The notes under the pieces were generated by a model. That model had not been told where the DNA came from and ran no database searches. It saw only the letters and a list, made by a program, of their open reading frames with translations. DNA of 64,000 bases from Oasisia sp. SBJ-2009. Lineage: Eukaryota > Annelida > Polychaeta > Sabellida > Siboglinidae. The position numbers were made by a program, and so were the translations under genes. Shown one piece after another: positions 44,973-55,335 of this stretch (positions within the stretch are counted from its first letter, which is position 1; each line of letters starts with the position of its first letter). The stretch spans positions 26,915,396 through 26,979,395 of the forward strand of contig OZ024857.1 in NCBI GenBank assembly GCA_964017155.1, written 5' to 3'.

Positions 44973-45208
44973 TTATTGTAGTATAATTAACTTACTTTGG
45001 AGCTTAATGTCGAAGATGAGTACGACGTTTCGATCCGTCAGCTACGGACCTTGTTCACGTACTTGTGTCACGTGTGTTGCCTCAGATTTCGAAATCTGAG
45101 GCAACACACGTGACACCAGTACGTGAACAAGGTCCGTAGCTGACGGATCGAAACGTCGTACTCATCTTCGACATTAAGCTCCAAAGTAAGTTAATTATAC
45201 TACAATAA
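44973..45208. mobile_element. 236-bp near-perfect palindrome (foldback/MITE-like element)
   Basis: Symmetric about 45090/45091 (GATTTC|GAAATC). The ends are TTATTGTAGTATAATTAAC and GTTAATTATACTACAATAA. Arms of 118 bp differ visibly at about one position (GTACTTGTG against GTACTGGTG inverted). There is no loop and no ORF. Transcribed as part of intron 32, it would fold into one long hairpin. Confidence 0.9.
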
Positions 45209-45265
45209 ACCATTCTTGGAGCCATGAACAATATATTCACTATAACTCTTACCTTGTCGTTTCAG

Positions 45266-45511
45266 CCGTGCGCCACTGTCCGCCGGGCCAGTTCCAGTGT
45301 GAGAACCTCAACTGTACGTTCCCGTTCAAGATCTGTGACGGAGCAGATGACTGTGGGGACGGCTCGGATGAGTTGAACTGTGACACGCGGCAGTGTGAAC
45401 CCTGGCAGTTCCGCTGCGGCAACGGCAAGTGTATCCCCAAGGGCTGGACGTGTGACGAGGACAACGACTGTGGAGACAACTCCGACGAACTGCCGCTCAA
45501 TAGCGAGTGTT
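45266..45511 (+). CDS. LRP2: Exon 33: LDL-A modules 2 and 3
   Basis: Module 2: [36 protein letters not shown], with a shortened NLNCT region as in megalin (SDGNCT). Module 3: [40 protein letters not shown]. Both keep the calcium cage. Acceptor TTTCAG at 45260-45265; donor TGTT/GTAAGT, phase 1. Confidence 0.97.
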
Positions 45512-45659
45512 GTAAGTGTTGTTAGTCATTACGTTGTAGGGAAGGAAGGAATGTTGACGGTTTAATGGTATTGTGGTTTTATACTAATCTTCACCCAGCC
45601 GTGAGCCACAAATCAAGGACACCTGTTATCAACATGACCGTATTTTCATCTTCGGTTTG

Positions 45660-46140
45660 TTTACAGATGGCCCCAGAGATACTGTTAGATTGCCTCCAAA
45701 GATACTGCCAGGCAGCCTCAGAGAAACTGCCAGACTGCTCCTACAGATTCTGCAAGACTACCCCCCAGAGACATTGTCAGACTGCCCCCAGAGATACTGT
45801 CAGTCTCCCCCCAGATATACTGTCAAACTGCCCCCATAGATACTATCAGACAGCCCCAGAGATACTGCCAGATTCTGCACCAAAATACTGCCAGGCTCTC
45901 CCCAAAGATGCTGCTAGATGGCCTTCTAATATCAGCTGCCTTACATGTGTGTGTTAGTAGCTCTGATATCTATGGCTCTACTTGTGTGTATAAACGTGTG
46001 TGCATGCATTTATGTTTGTGTTTTAGCTCTGATATCATAAGTGCCTACTTGCATTCATTTGTAGCTCTGATATCAACTTCCCTACTCATGTGCATATGTA
46101 ACTCTGATATCACAACTGCCCTACTTGTGTATGTTTGCAG
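45660..46140. repeat. Degenerate 27-bp and 50-bp repeats, intron 33
   Basis: 45660-45925: about nine decayed CCCCCAGAGATACTGTCAGACTG-like units (27 bp). 45950-46140: four looser units with TAGCTCTGATATCA and TGTGTATGTTTG up to the exon 34 acceptor. The 130-residue ORF is an artefact. Confidence 0.75.
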
Positions 46141-46266
46141 CGGTGCGCACTTGTAAGCCCAACCACTTCCAGTGCACCAACGGCCGGTGCATCCCCCAGA
46201 TCTGGCGGTGCGACTACGACGACGACTGTGGGGACAGATCTGATGAACAACCTGTCGAGACCTGTC
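46141..46266 (+). CDS. LRP2: Exon 34: LDL-A module 4
   Basis: Reads [42 protein letters not shown]. Complete module. NGRCIPQ-W-CD matches megalin. Acceptor TTGCAG at 46135-46140; donor TGTC/GTAAGT, phase 1. Confidence 0.97.
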
Positions 46267-46539
46267 GTAAGTACCCCCTCTCACAGTGTTAACTTCTGTC
46301 ACAGCGTTACTGTTACCACTCTGCCACAGTCTGTCATAACATCTCCCTTTTGTTATAATGTCACACTTCTGTCACAGAATCACCATTGTCACAGCATTAT
46401 CCCCCATCACAGATTCTCACCACTCGTCAAAACGTCACCTTTCTCACTTTTCACCCATGTCTTCATGTCACCCCTCTATGCAAACACCACATCAAACCAT
46501 TGATGACATCTAGTGGGACTCTACAACTTATTCTGGTCC

Positions 46540-47800
46540 CTTATTGCTGACATGTTCAATGAGGCTGGTCCCTTATTGCACACATGTTCCACGGAGCTGG
46601 TCCCTTACTACTGACATGTCCCATGAGCCGGTCCCTTACTACTGACATGTCCCATGAGCTGGTCCCTTACTGAGTTACTGCTTACATGTCCCATGAGCTG
46701 GTCCCTTATTGCACACATGTTCCAAGGAGCTGGTCCCTTGCTGCTGACATGTCCCATGAGCTGGTCCGTGCTGCTGACATGTCCCATGAGCTGGTCCTTG
46801 CTGCTGACATGTCCCATGAGCTGGTCCTTGCTGCTGACATGTCCCATGAGCTGGTCCCTTACTGCTGACATGTCCCATGGACTGGTCCCTTACTGCTGTC
46901 CTATGGACTGGTCCCTTGCTGCTGACATGTCCCATGAGCTGGTCCCTTGCTGCTGACATGTCCCATGGACTGGCACCTTACTGCTGACATGTCCCATGGA
47001 ATGGTCCCTTACTGCTGTCCTATGGACTGGTCCCTTGCTGCTGACATGTCCCATGAGCTGGTCCGTTTCTGCTGACATGTCCCATGGACTGGCACCTTAC
47101 TGCTGACATGTCCCATGGACTGGTACCTTACTGCTGACATGTCCCATGGACTGGTCCCTTGCTGCTGACATGTCCCATGGACTGGTCCCTTGCTGCTGAC
47201 ATGTCCCATTGACTGGTCCCTTGCGCTGACATGTCCCATGGACTGGTCCCTTGCGGCTGACATGTCCCATGGACTGGTCCCTTGCGGCTGACATGTCCCA
47301 TGGACTGGTCCCTTGCGGCTGACATGTCCCATGGACTGGTCCCTTGCGGCTGACATGTCCCATGGACTGGTCCCTTGCTGCTGACATGTCCCATTGACTG
47401 GTCCCTTGCGCTGACATGTCCCATGGACTGGTCCCTTGCGGCTGACATGTCCCATGGACTGGTCCCTTGCGGCTGACATGTCCCATGGACTGGTTCCTTG
47501 CGGCTGACATGTCCCATGGACTGGTCCCTTGCTGCTGACATGTCCCATGGACTGGTCCCTTGCGGCTGACATGTCCCATGGACTGGTCCCTTGCAGCTGA
47601 CATGTCCCATGGACTGGTCCCTTGCTGCTGATATGTCCCATTGACTGGTCCCTTACTGCTGACATGTCCCATTGATTGGTCCCTTACTGCTGACATGTCC
47701 CATGGACTGGCACCTTACTGCTGACATGTCCCATGGACTGCTCCCTTACTGCTGACATGTCCTATGGACTGGTCCTCTACTGACGACATATCTTGTGGAG
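46540..47800. repeat. 31-bp minisatellite, intron 34 left part
   Basis: About 40 copies of GCTGACATGTCCCATGGACT, GGTCCCTTGC(T/G), variable in length (28 to 32 bp) and sequence. It is clearly parental or sister to the 30-bp array that follows. Confidence 0.95.
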
Positions 47801-50000
47801 CTGGTCCTTTACTGCTGACATGTGCCATGAGGTAGTTCTTGCTGCTGACATGTGCCATGAGATAGTTCTTGCTGCTGACATGTGCCATGAGGTAGTTCTT
47901 GCTGCTGACATGTGCCATGAGGTAGTTCTTGCTGCTGACATGTGCCATGAGATAGTTCTTGCTGCTGACATGTGCCATGAGGTAGTTCTTGCTGCTGACA
48001 TGTGCCATGAGATAGTTCTTGCTGCTGACATGTGCCATGAGGTAGTTCTTGCTGCTGACATGTGCCATGAGATAGTTCTTGCTGCTGACATGTGCCATGA
48101 GGTAGTTCTTGCTGCTGACATGTGCCATGAGATAGTTCTTGCTGCTGACATGTGCCATGAGGTAGTTCTTGCTGCTGACATGTGCCATGAGGTAGTTCTT
48201 GCTGCTGACATGTGCCATGAGATAGTTCTTGCTGCTGACATGTGCCATGAGGTAGTTCTTGCTGCTGACATGTGCCATGAGATAGTTCTTGCTGCTGACA
48301 TGTGCCATGAGGTAGTTCTTGCTGCTGACATGTGCCATGAGATAGTTCTTGCTGCTGACATGTGCCATGAGGTAGTTCTTGCTGCTGACATGTGCCATGA
48401 GATAGTTCTTGCTGCTGACATGTGCCATGAGGTAGTTCTTGCTGCTGACATGTGCCATGAGGTAGTTCTTGCTGCTGACATGTGCCATGAGGTAGTTCTT
48501 GCTGCTGACATGTGCCATGAGGTAGTTCTTGCTGCTGACATGTGCCATGAGGTAGTTCTTGCTGCTGACATGTGCCATGAGGTAGTTCTTGCTGCTGACA
48601 TGTGCCATGAGATAGTTCTTGCTGCTGACATGTGCCATGAGGTAGTTCTTGCTGCTGACATGTGCCATGAGATAGTTCTTGCTGCTGACATGTGCCATGA
48701 GGTAGTTCTTGCTGCTGACATGTGCCATGAGGTAGTTCTTGCTGCTGACATGTGCCATGAGGTAGTTCTTGCTGCTGACATGTCCCATGAGGTAGTTCTT
48801 GCTGCTGACATGTGCCATGAGGTAGTTCTTGCTGCTGACATGTGCCATGAGGTAGTTCTTGCTGCTGACATGTGCCATGAGGTAGTTCTTGCTGCTGACA
48901 TGTGCCATGAGATAGTTCTTGCTGCTGACATGTGCCATGAGGTAGTTCTTGCTGCTGACATGTGCCATGAGATAGTTCTTGCTGCTGACATGTGCCATGA
49001 GGTAGTTCTTGCTGCTGACATGTGCCATGAGGTAGTTCTTGCTGCTGACATGTCCCATGAGGTAGTTCTTGCTGCTGACATGTCCCATGAGGTAGTTCTT
49101 GCTGCTGACATGTGCCATGAGGTAGTTCTTGCTGCTGACATGTGCCATGAGGTAGTTCTTGCTGCTGACATGTGCCATGAGGTAGTTCTTGCTGCTGACA
49201 TGTGCCATGAGATAGTTCTTGCTGCTGACATGTGCCATGAGGTAGTTCTTGCTGCTGACATGTGCCATGAGGTAGTTCTTGCTGCTGACATGTGCCATGA
49301 GATAGTTCTTGCTGCTGACATGTGCCATGAGGTAGTTCTTGCTGCTGACATGTGCCATGAGGTAGTTCTTGCTGCTGACATGTGCCATGAGGTAGTTCTT
49401 GCTGCTGACATGTGCCATGAGGTAGTTCTTGCTGCTGACATGTGCCATGAGGTAGTTCTTGCTGCTGACATGTGCCATGAGGTAGTTCTTGCTGCTGACA
49501 TGTGCCATGAGATAGTTCTTGCTGCTGACATGTGCCATGAGATAGTTCTTGCTGCTGACATGTGCCATGAGGTAGTTCTTGCTGCTGACATGTGCCATGA
49601 GGTAGTTCTTGCTGCTGACATGTGCCATGAGGTAGTTCTTGCTGCTGACATGTGCCATGAGGTAGTTCTTGCTGCTGACATGTGCCATGAGGTAGTTCTT
49701 GCTGCTGACATGTGCCATGAGGTAGTTCTTGCTGCTGACATGTGCCATGAGGTAGTTCTTGCTGCTGACATGTGCCATGAGGTAGTTCTTGCTGCTGACA
49801 TGTGCCATGAGGTAGTTCTTGCTGCTGACATGTGCCATGAGGTAGTTCTTGCTGCTGACATGTGCCATGAGGTAGTTCTTGCTGCTGACATGTGCCATGA
49901 GGTAGTTCTTGCTGCTGACATGTGCCATGAGGTAGTTCTTGCTGCTGACATGTGCCATGAGGTAGTTCTTGCTGCTGACATGTCCCATGAGCCGGTGTGT
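47801..50000. repeat. 30-bp minisatellite, intron 34 right part, highly homogeneous
   Basis: About 73 copies of exactly 30 bp (TGTGCCATGAGGTAGTTCTT, GCTGCTGACA). Almost the only variation is G/A in GAGGTAG versus GAGATAG and a rare TGTCCC. The unit has no stop in several frames, giving 749 to 888-residue ORFs on both strands that are not genes. The last unit (TGTCCCATGAGCCGGTGTG, TTGCAG) is the exon 35 acceptor region. Confidence 0.98.
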
Positions 50001-50005
50001 TGCAG

Positions 50006-50149
50006 GGAGTCGTCCGTGTCGCGTGGGGTGGACGCGCTGTGAGACCAACTACCGGTGCATCCCTGACTGGGCCTTGTGTGACGGCAATGACGACTGCAGA
50101 GACAACTCAGACGAGAAACCCGAAAAGTGTCCCAAATGTCACCCGACAG
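50006..50149 (+). CDS. LRP2: Exon 35: LDL-A module 5 and start of module 6
   Basis: Reads [68 protein letters not shown] is almost residue-for-residue megalin module 5, and CHPTG begins module 6. Acceptor TTGCAG at 50000-50005; donor ACAG/GTGGGT, phase 1. Confidence 0.97.
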
Positions 50150-50320
50150 GTGGGTGACATTACGTATGGATGACTGGTTGTGTGGGTGACATTGTGTGTG
50201 GGTGATGTGGTGTTTGGGTGATGATGTGTGTGAGTGATGTGATATGTGTGTGTGGGTGTGGGTGGGTGGGTGGGTGGGTCGGTGGGTCGGTGGGTGGGTG
50301 GGTGGGTGGGTGACATAGTG
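50150..50320. repeat. Donor-side GTGGGTGACAT repeat and (GGGT)n, intron 35
   Basis: The donor GTGGGTGACATTACG is followed by decayed copies (GTGGGTGACATTGTGTG, GTGGGTGATGTGG) and a (GGGT)n run at 50255-50311. Confidence 0.75.
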
Positions 50321-50860
50321 ATGAAGTGTGGGTGTCTGAGCAGATTTTTGGTTTTGAAATGCTATGTTTTTACTTAAAATTCCATGTAAAGCTGCATAGA
50401 TCTGTATACAAGTTTTTGTTATTGGAAATCTGTCAAGCATCAAATGTATTTCTCTGTGTTTGTCATTTGATTTTACTGAGATTGCGTGTCCATATAAAAT
50501 AATGCTAGGAATGTCTTACTTTCTTGCTTGTACACTTGCCCACCCACAACAACCAGATTTTTTAGTGGACCAGTAAAATTGTTACTACCAGGTACTTGTG
50601 GTCTGTCGGACAACTTAGTTCAGCTGTAGGGCAGCACTGTTCTTCTCAGATAAACCTACAAGGTCTAGCATGTGTCGCCTTTGACACAGTTATCAGCACA
50701 CACTATTCAGCTATAAATATGGTTAATTACTTACAAGAGAGGTGAATTGTATTATAGACATTTGAAATGTTTTTTTACTTTTCCTTGGGACATTTCAAAA
50801 ATAGTTTTGTATAGTTTACCAGTAAAGACACATTCTCACCATGCATCTGCACATTTGTAG
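50321..50860. other. Intron 35 unique part
   Basis: Nothing recognised. Confidence 0.4.
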
Positions 50861-50962
50861 GTGACTTCCACTGTGCCAACAAGCGCTGTATCCCACTGAG
50901 GTGGCGCTGTGACTTTGACAACGACTGTGGAGACAACTCTGACGAGGACCCAACTATGTGTG
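50861..50962 (+). CDS. LRP2: Exon 36: LDL-A module 6 (remainder)
   Basis: Reads [34 protein letters not shown]. With exon 35 the motif CHPTGDFHC...CIPLRW is the best single LRP2 signature in the window. Acceptor TTGTAG at 50855-50860; donor TGTG/GTGAGA, phase 1. Confidence 0.97.
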
Positions 50963-51174
50963 GTGAGATGTTTTTCTGTGTCAGTCTTGTGACAGGTTCT
51001 TGCCAGTATAGATAACATAAATGTGCAGCTAATAAAACGATGTTCATTATGTTGGTGTGAAACTGCTACGCTTTCGTTGGTGTGTATGACACTGATGGGT
51101 TCACATTAATGTGTGCAAAAATGCAACATTTACACTGATGTGTGTCAGTCTGCAATTTATGTGTTGATATTACA

Positions 51175-52050
51175 GAATTACAGAGCCACTGTATCGTCTG
51201 TATGTGTCTTACAGAGCCACTGTATCATGTGTATGTGTCTTACAGAGCCACTGTATCGTCTGTATGTGTCTTACAGAGCCACTGTATCGTCTGTATGTGT
51301 CTTACAGAGCCACTGTATCATGTGTATGTGTCTTACAGAGCCACTGTATCATATGTAAGTGTCTTACAGAGCCGCTTTATCATGTGTATGTGTCTTACAG
51401 AGCCACTGTATCATGTGTACATGTGTCTTACAGAGCCACTGTATCGCGTGTATGTGTCTTACAGAGCCACTGTATCATGTGTATGTGTCTTACAGAGCCA
51501 CTGTATCATGTGTACATGTCTTACAGAGCCACTGTATCATGTGTATGTGTCTTAGAGAGCCACTGTTTCGTGTGTATGTGTCTTACAGAGCCACTGTATC
51601 GCGTGTATTGTCTTACAGAGCCACTGTATCATGTGTATGTGTCTTACAGAGCCGCTGTATTGCGTGTATTGTCTTACAGAGCCACTGTATCATGTGTGTG
51701 TGTCTTACAGAGCCGCTGTATCATGTGTGTGTGTCTTACAGAGCCGCTGTATCATGTGTGTGTGTCTTACAGAGCCACTGTATCATGTGTGTGTGTCTTA
51801 CAGAGCCACTGTATCATGTGTGTGTGTCTTACAGAGCCGCTGTATCATGTGTGTGTGTCTTACAGAGCCGCTGTATCATGTGTGTGTGTCTTACAGAGCC
51901 ACTGTATCATGTGTGTGTGTCTTACAGAGCCACTGTATCATGTGTGTGTGTCTTACAGAGCCACTGTATCATGTGTGTGTGTCTTACAGAGCCGCTGTAT
52001 TGCGTGTATTGTCTTACAGAGCCACTGTATCATGTGTGTGTGTCTTACAG
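51175..52050 (+). repeat. LRP2: 31-bp acceptor-bearing minisatellite, intron 36, open into exon 37
   Basis: About 28 copies of GTGTGTGTCTTACAG then AGCCGCTGTATCAT. Every unit has a complete acceptor (pyrimidine tract, TTACAG) followed by a copy of the first ~17 bp of exon 37. The array is stop-free in all three + frames, and the exon 37 frame runs back to 51204. An acceptor three units upstream (93 bp) would therefore add 31 residues in frame. Confidence 0.96.
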
Positions 52051-52173
52051 AGCCGCTGTATCGCGTGTGTTCCGAGTCAGAGTTCCGCTGCACCAATCAC
52101 AAGTGTATCCAGGGCCGCTGGCGCTGTGACCACGACAACGACTGTGGGGACGGCTCCGACGAACTCGGCTGTG
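52051..52173 (+). CDS. LRP2: Exon 37: LDL-A module 7
   Basis: Reads [54 protein letters not shown] matches megalin module 7. The acceptor used (TTACAG at 52045-52050) is the last of about 28 near-identical sites; the choice is inferred because it alone gives the usual short linker. Donor TGTG/GTAAGT, phase 1. Confidence 0.92.
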
Positions 52174-52198
52174 GTAAGTCGACTAATCTGCCCCACTA

Positions 52199-52209
52199 CA
52201 CACATGCAT

Positions 52210-52259
<50 letters not shown>

Positions 52260-52268
52260 GCACACACA
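52199..52268. repeat. (ACGC)n/(CA)n microsatellite, intron 37
   Basis: (CACG)n then (CA)n just inside the intron. Confidence 0.9.
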
Positions 52269-52669
52269 CTGGTAACTTTCTACTTTTGTTTGTCATACTT
52301 GAAGTAACATTTTGTTACAGAGAATAGTGTTAACATCATGTACTGTTACACATTATGTGTACCATAATTTTAACAAGGCAGTTGTTACAAGGTGCTCCTC
52401 ATGGCTACCAAGTTACCTGCATTGTTACACAACTGAATTGTGACATTTCACCTGGCATTATTTGTTACACAATTCATTGATACATGCAACAGGGAATCAC
52501 TTTCACATTGTACATTACCCATTGTAACATGCCTACTAACTCTTGTTCCTTTCAAGTACAAGTCATTATAACATGTTTCATAACTCAGTGTGCCACACAG
52601 TGTCTGTCATGCATGTCAAAGTTGTTTATTACGCAACTCACTGTGTAACAAATTGCAGAATATCACTCA
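52269..52669. other. Intron 37, TGTTACA-rich segment
   Basis: Scattered TTGTTACA and AACATGTTACA motifs suggest an older, decayed part of the repeat that follows. Confidence 0.45.
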
Positions 52670-52908
52670 TGTATACTGACGCAGTTCCTCGTTATATGAT
52701 GCACCGTAACATGTTACAGCGTACCACTCATAACTACTGACTCATTTCCTCGTTACATGAATTACTGTAACATGTTACAGAGTCAAACTAATGCATACTC
52801 ACTACGTTCTTCATTACATGAGTCACTGTAACATGTTACAGGATACAACTCATGCCTACTAAGACTGACTCAATTCCTCGTTACATGACTCACTGTAACA
52901 TGTTACAG
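52670..52908 (+). repeat. ~60-bp acceptor-bearing repeat, intron 37
   Basis: Three to four units of TTCCTCGTTACATGACTCAC, TGTAACATGTTACAG, AGTACCACTCATGCCTAC. The last ~25 bp copy the start of exon 38 (acceptors near 52719, 52780, 52842; the real one at 52908). Confidence 0.9.
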
Positions 52909-53084
52909 AGTACCACTCATGCCTACCGACTCAGTTCCGCTGTGACAGTGGACACTGTGTCAACGAGGAGTTTGTGTGTGACGGCAACAAGGACTGTCAC
53001 GACACATCGGACGAGGCCAACTGTACAACCCGCTACCCTGGGGGGCGTTACTGCCCCGCCCACATGTTCCAGTGTGACAACAAT
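52909..53084 (+). CDS. LRP2: Exon 38: LDL-A module 8 and first half of module 9
   Basis: Module 8: [36 protein letters not shown]. Then [20 protein letters not shown], which opens module 9; TR-P-G-YC-A-MF-C is specific to megalin. The first donor-compatible end is AAT/GTAGGT, phase 0, one of few non-phase-1 junctions in the cluster. Acceptor TTACAG at 52903-52908. Confidence 0.95.
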
Positions 53085-53238
53085 GTAGGTGGACACTATA
53101 TGTATGATTTGAAGTAATAACATATTGTTTGAATACATGGACTAATATTGATAATTAGCTTTGAAAGAGTTTTAATGTGACAAATGTGAATTCCTCCTGA
53201 TAGATGTCTCTGGGATGGGTGTGGTGTATTAGTAAAAA

Positions 53239-53565
53239 AGGTAAGTTCTTATATAGTGCATTATCCAATCCTCAGGATTGCTCAAAGCACTTTAAACTTT
53301 ACTTCCCTGGCAGCTATTCAATCAAACACCCTCTCAACTTCCCTGGGAAGTATCTAGCCATATGCTGCAATTAATGCGCGAAGACTGCGCATACACATAT
53401 CCACCACTGTCTATAGCCAGATACTCATTTATATAGCTGAGTGAAATGGAGCAATGTAGACTAAACAAACTTACCCAAGGTTTTAACATCACAGCACAGG
53501 ATTCGAACCCGGGTCCTCTTAGTCGAGGGTCCGAAGCTCTACCCCTGAGCCACTGAGCTCTACGA
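53239..53565 (-). mobile_element. SINE family A, full length
   Basis: Tail AAGTTCTTATATAGTGC on + at 53242; inverted B box GATTCGAACCCGGGTCC near 53500; inverted A box AGCTCTACCCCTGAGCCACT near 53535. About 325 bp. Confidence 0.8.
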
Positions 53566-53680
53566 GTGATTGGAATGTTGGATCAGTCTAAGGAAATCAC
53601 GTTCAAATCCTGTTGCTGCTGGTTCAAAACATAGGTAGATTTATTCACTCTGCATTTTTACAGTTCACTCAGCTAGCCTT
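53566..53680 (+). mobile_element. SINE A head-like fragment, + orientation
   Basis: ACGTTCAAATCCTGTTGCTG resembles a B box and downstream body (TTTATTCACTCTGCA) as at 40130. Again it sits next to a minus-strand copy. Confidence 0.4.
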
Positions 53681-53845
53681 TACACTGTAATTGCAACATG
53701 TTTGAATGCCTCTCAGAGGTCGAGGTGTTGTTCGATTGATCTGCCAGTTAGTAAAATATAGAGTGCTCTCGGCAGTCCTACAGACAGAAGTTGTGTGTGT
53801 TATAAGAACTCCCCATTACCTACCTAACCTGTGTCTGTCCCAAAG

Positions 53846-54050
53846 ATCTGTATTTCCCGCGAGTGGCGTTGTGACGGAGACAACGACTGTGGGGACAACT
53901 CGGACGAACTGCCCAAGATCTGCGAGGTGATTTCTTGCCCCGAGTCGACCCACTTCCGCTGCGACAACTTCAAGTGCATCTCCAGGTGGCGCCTCTGTGA
54001 CAAAGTCGACAACTGCGGCGACGGCTCCGATGAGAACAAACACGAAATCT
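53846..54050 (+). CDS. LRP2: Exon 39: LDL-A module 9 (rest) and module 10
   Basis: Reads [26 protein letters not shown], then [39 protein letters not shown]. The last cysteine codon of module 10 is split: T at 54050, GT at the start of exon 40. The donor ATCT/GTAGGT was chosen over TGTAG/GTGTCT because only it restores that cysteine and the frame. Acceptor CAAAG at 53841-53845. Confidence 0.93.
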
Positions 54051-54285
54051 GTAGGTGTCTTGTTCTTGTTATCTTGTACTTGTTATCTTGTAGTTGTTAT
54101 CTTGTACTTGTTATCTTACACCTGTACATGGGGTGACATATGTAGGTGTCTAGTGTTATACATGGGGTGACATATGTAGGTGTCTAGTGTTATACATGGG
54201 GTGACATATGTAGGTGTCTAGTGTTATACATTGGGTGACATATGTAGGTGTCTAGTGTTATACATGGGGTGATGCACAGGAAATA
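54051..54285 (+). repeat. 34-bp donor-anchored repeat, intron 39
   Basis: Five units of GTAGGTGTCTAGTGTTATAC, ATGGGGTGACATAT, preceded by CTTGTTATCTTGTA repeats. Each re-creates a T/GTAGGT donor. Confidence 0.88.
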
Positions 54286-54959
54286 GTAAATATTGATCTA
54301 TTTAAATAATCGTTCCTGTTTTATAAGTTGACCTTTACCTGTTTAATCTTGTAATATTTCAGCTTATATGTCACATTACATGGGGAACAGTACAGTTGAC
54401 AATCATAAACAGGTTTAGTTCAGGAATTTTTCTTTAAAATGTTAATACTTTTAGTTTTCCAGAAGACTACTTACATGGTACATCTCAGCCATCTTTACTA
54501 TCATCATTGTGAATGACATTTTACTTAAAGTGAGGGTGCCAGCACCTAGGTTAAATTTTTTCATTTAATATTACTTACATATGACTACAATATGCATGTT
54601 GAAGTTTACTGCCTGCCAATTTGTGTTTAGTTACTTTATTAAGCTCGGAACAATGTTCACAATTTGAAAGATTCAACCTGCAACACATTCAAATGGTAAA
54701 CAAAACATCCAGTGTCAAAACAAAATTGGTGTTAATGCTGGGAGGAGCATAGTTAACCGCAAAAATAATTGATGTTTAACTTTCCCGCATTCTAGACAGC
54801 CAGACTTCTTGTTACAAATTACTGCTCGGCCAATTCTGGGCCGAGGAGCTGGCACCCTCCCTTTGAACACTGAGATGTGTTTCACTTTACTCCACCCATT
54901 AAGCACCACTTGCATGTACCACTCACTGAACCTCACTTCCTGTCTTGTGCTGCCCCCAG
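54286..54959. other. Intron 39 unique part
   Basis: No exon or element recognised; acceptor tract CTGCCCCCAG at the end. Confidence 0.4.
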
Positions 54960-55088
54960 GTGAGGCAGTCAGGAAGCAGGTATGTCTCATGGGCCAGTAC
55001 AAGTGTGCCAACGGCAACTGCATTGACAGTGCAAAGGTCTGTGATGAAGTTGACGATTGTCAGGACGCATCGGACGAAAACGGCTGCA
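54960..55088 (+). CDS. LRP2: Exon 40: LDL-A module 11, end of second cluster
   Basis: Reads [43 protein letters not shown]. Weak aromatic residue (Y) at the second position and the calcium cage D-VDDC-D-SDE are retained. Acceptor CCCAG at 54955-54959; donor TGCA/GTGAGT, phase 1. Confidence 0.95.
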
Positions 55089-55202
55089 GTGAGTCTCTGG
55101 TGACTTATTGTGGCATCAGTTTTGTATTTTCGAATGTTGATTGTGTCGTCTATTTTCTATATCATAAAACAATGTTTTCCTGTTTTAAGCATGTTTGGTT
55201 GT

Positions 55203-55335
55203 GTGTCCGGTCCGGTCCGGTCCGGTACGGTCCGGTCCGGTCCGGTCCGGTCCGGTCCGGTCCGGTCCGGTCCGGTCCGGTCCGGTCCGGTCCGGTCCGG
55301 TCCGGGCGGGTCGGGTCGGGTCGGGTCGGGTTGGG
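55203..55335. repeat. (TCCGG)n microsatellite, intron 40
   Basis: About 20 copies of TCCGG passing into (GGGTC)n at the right end; CpG-rich. Confidence 0.95.

Noticed and set aside
47715..50443. ORFs of 749, 777 and 888 codons on both strands
   Set aside because: They exist only because the 30-bp unit lacks stops and is a multiple of three; composition is pure repeat, and the region is bracketed by in-phase receptor exons.
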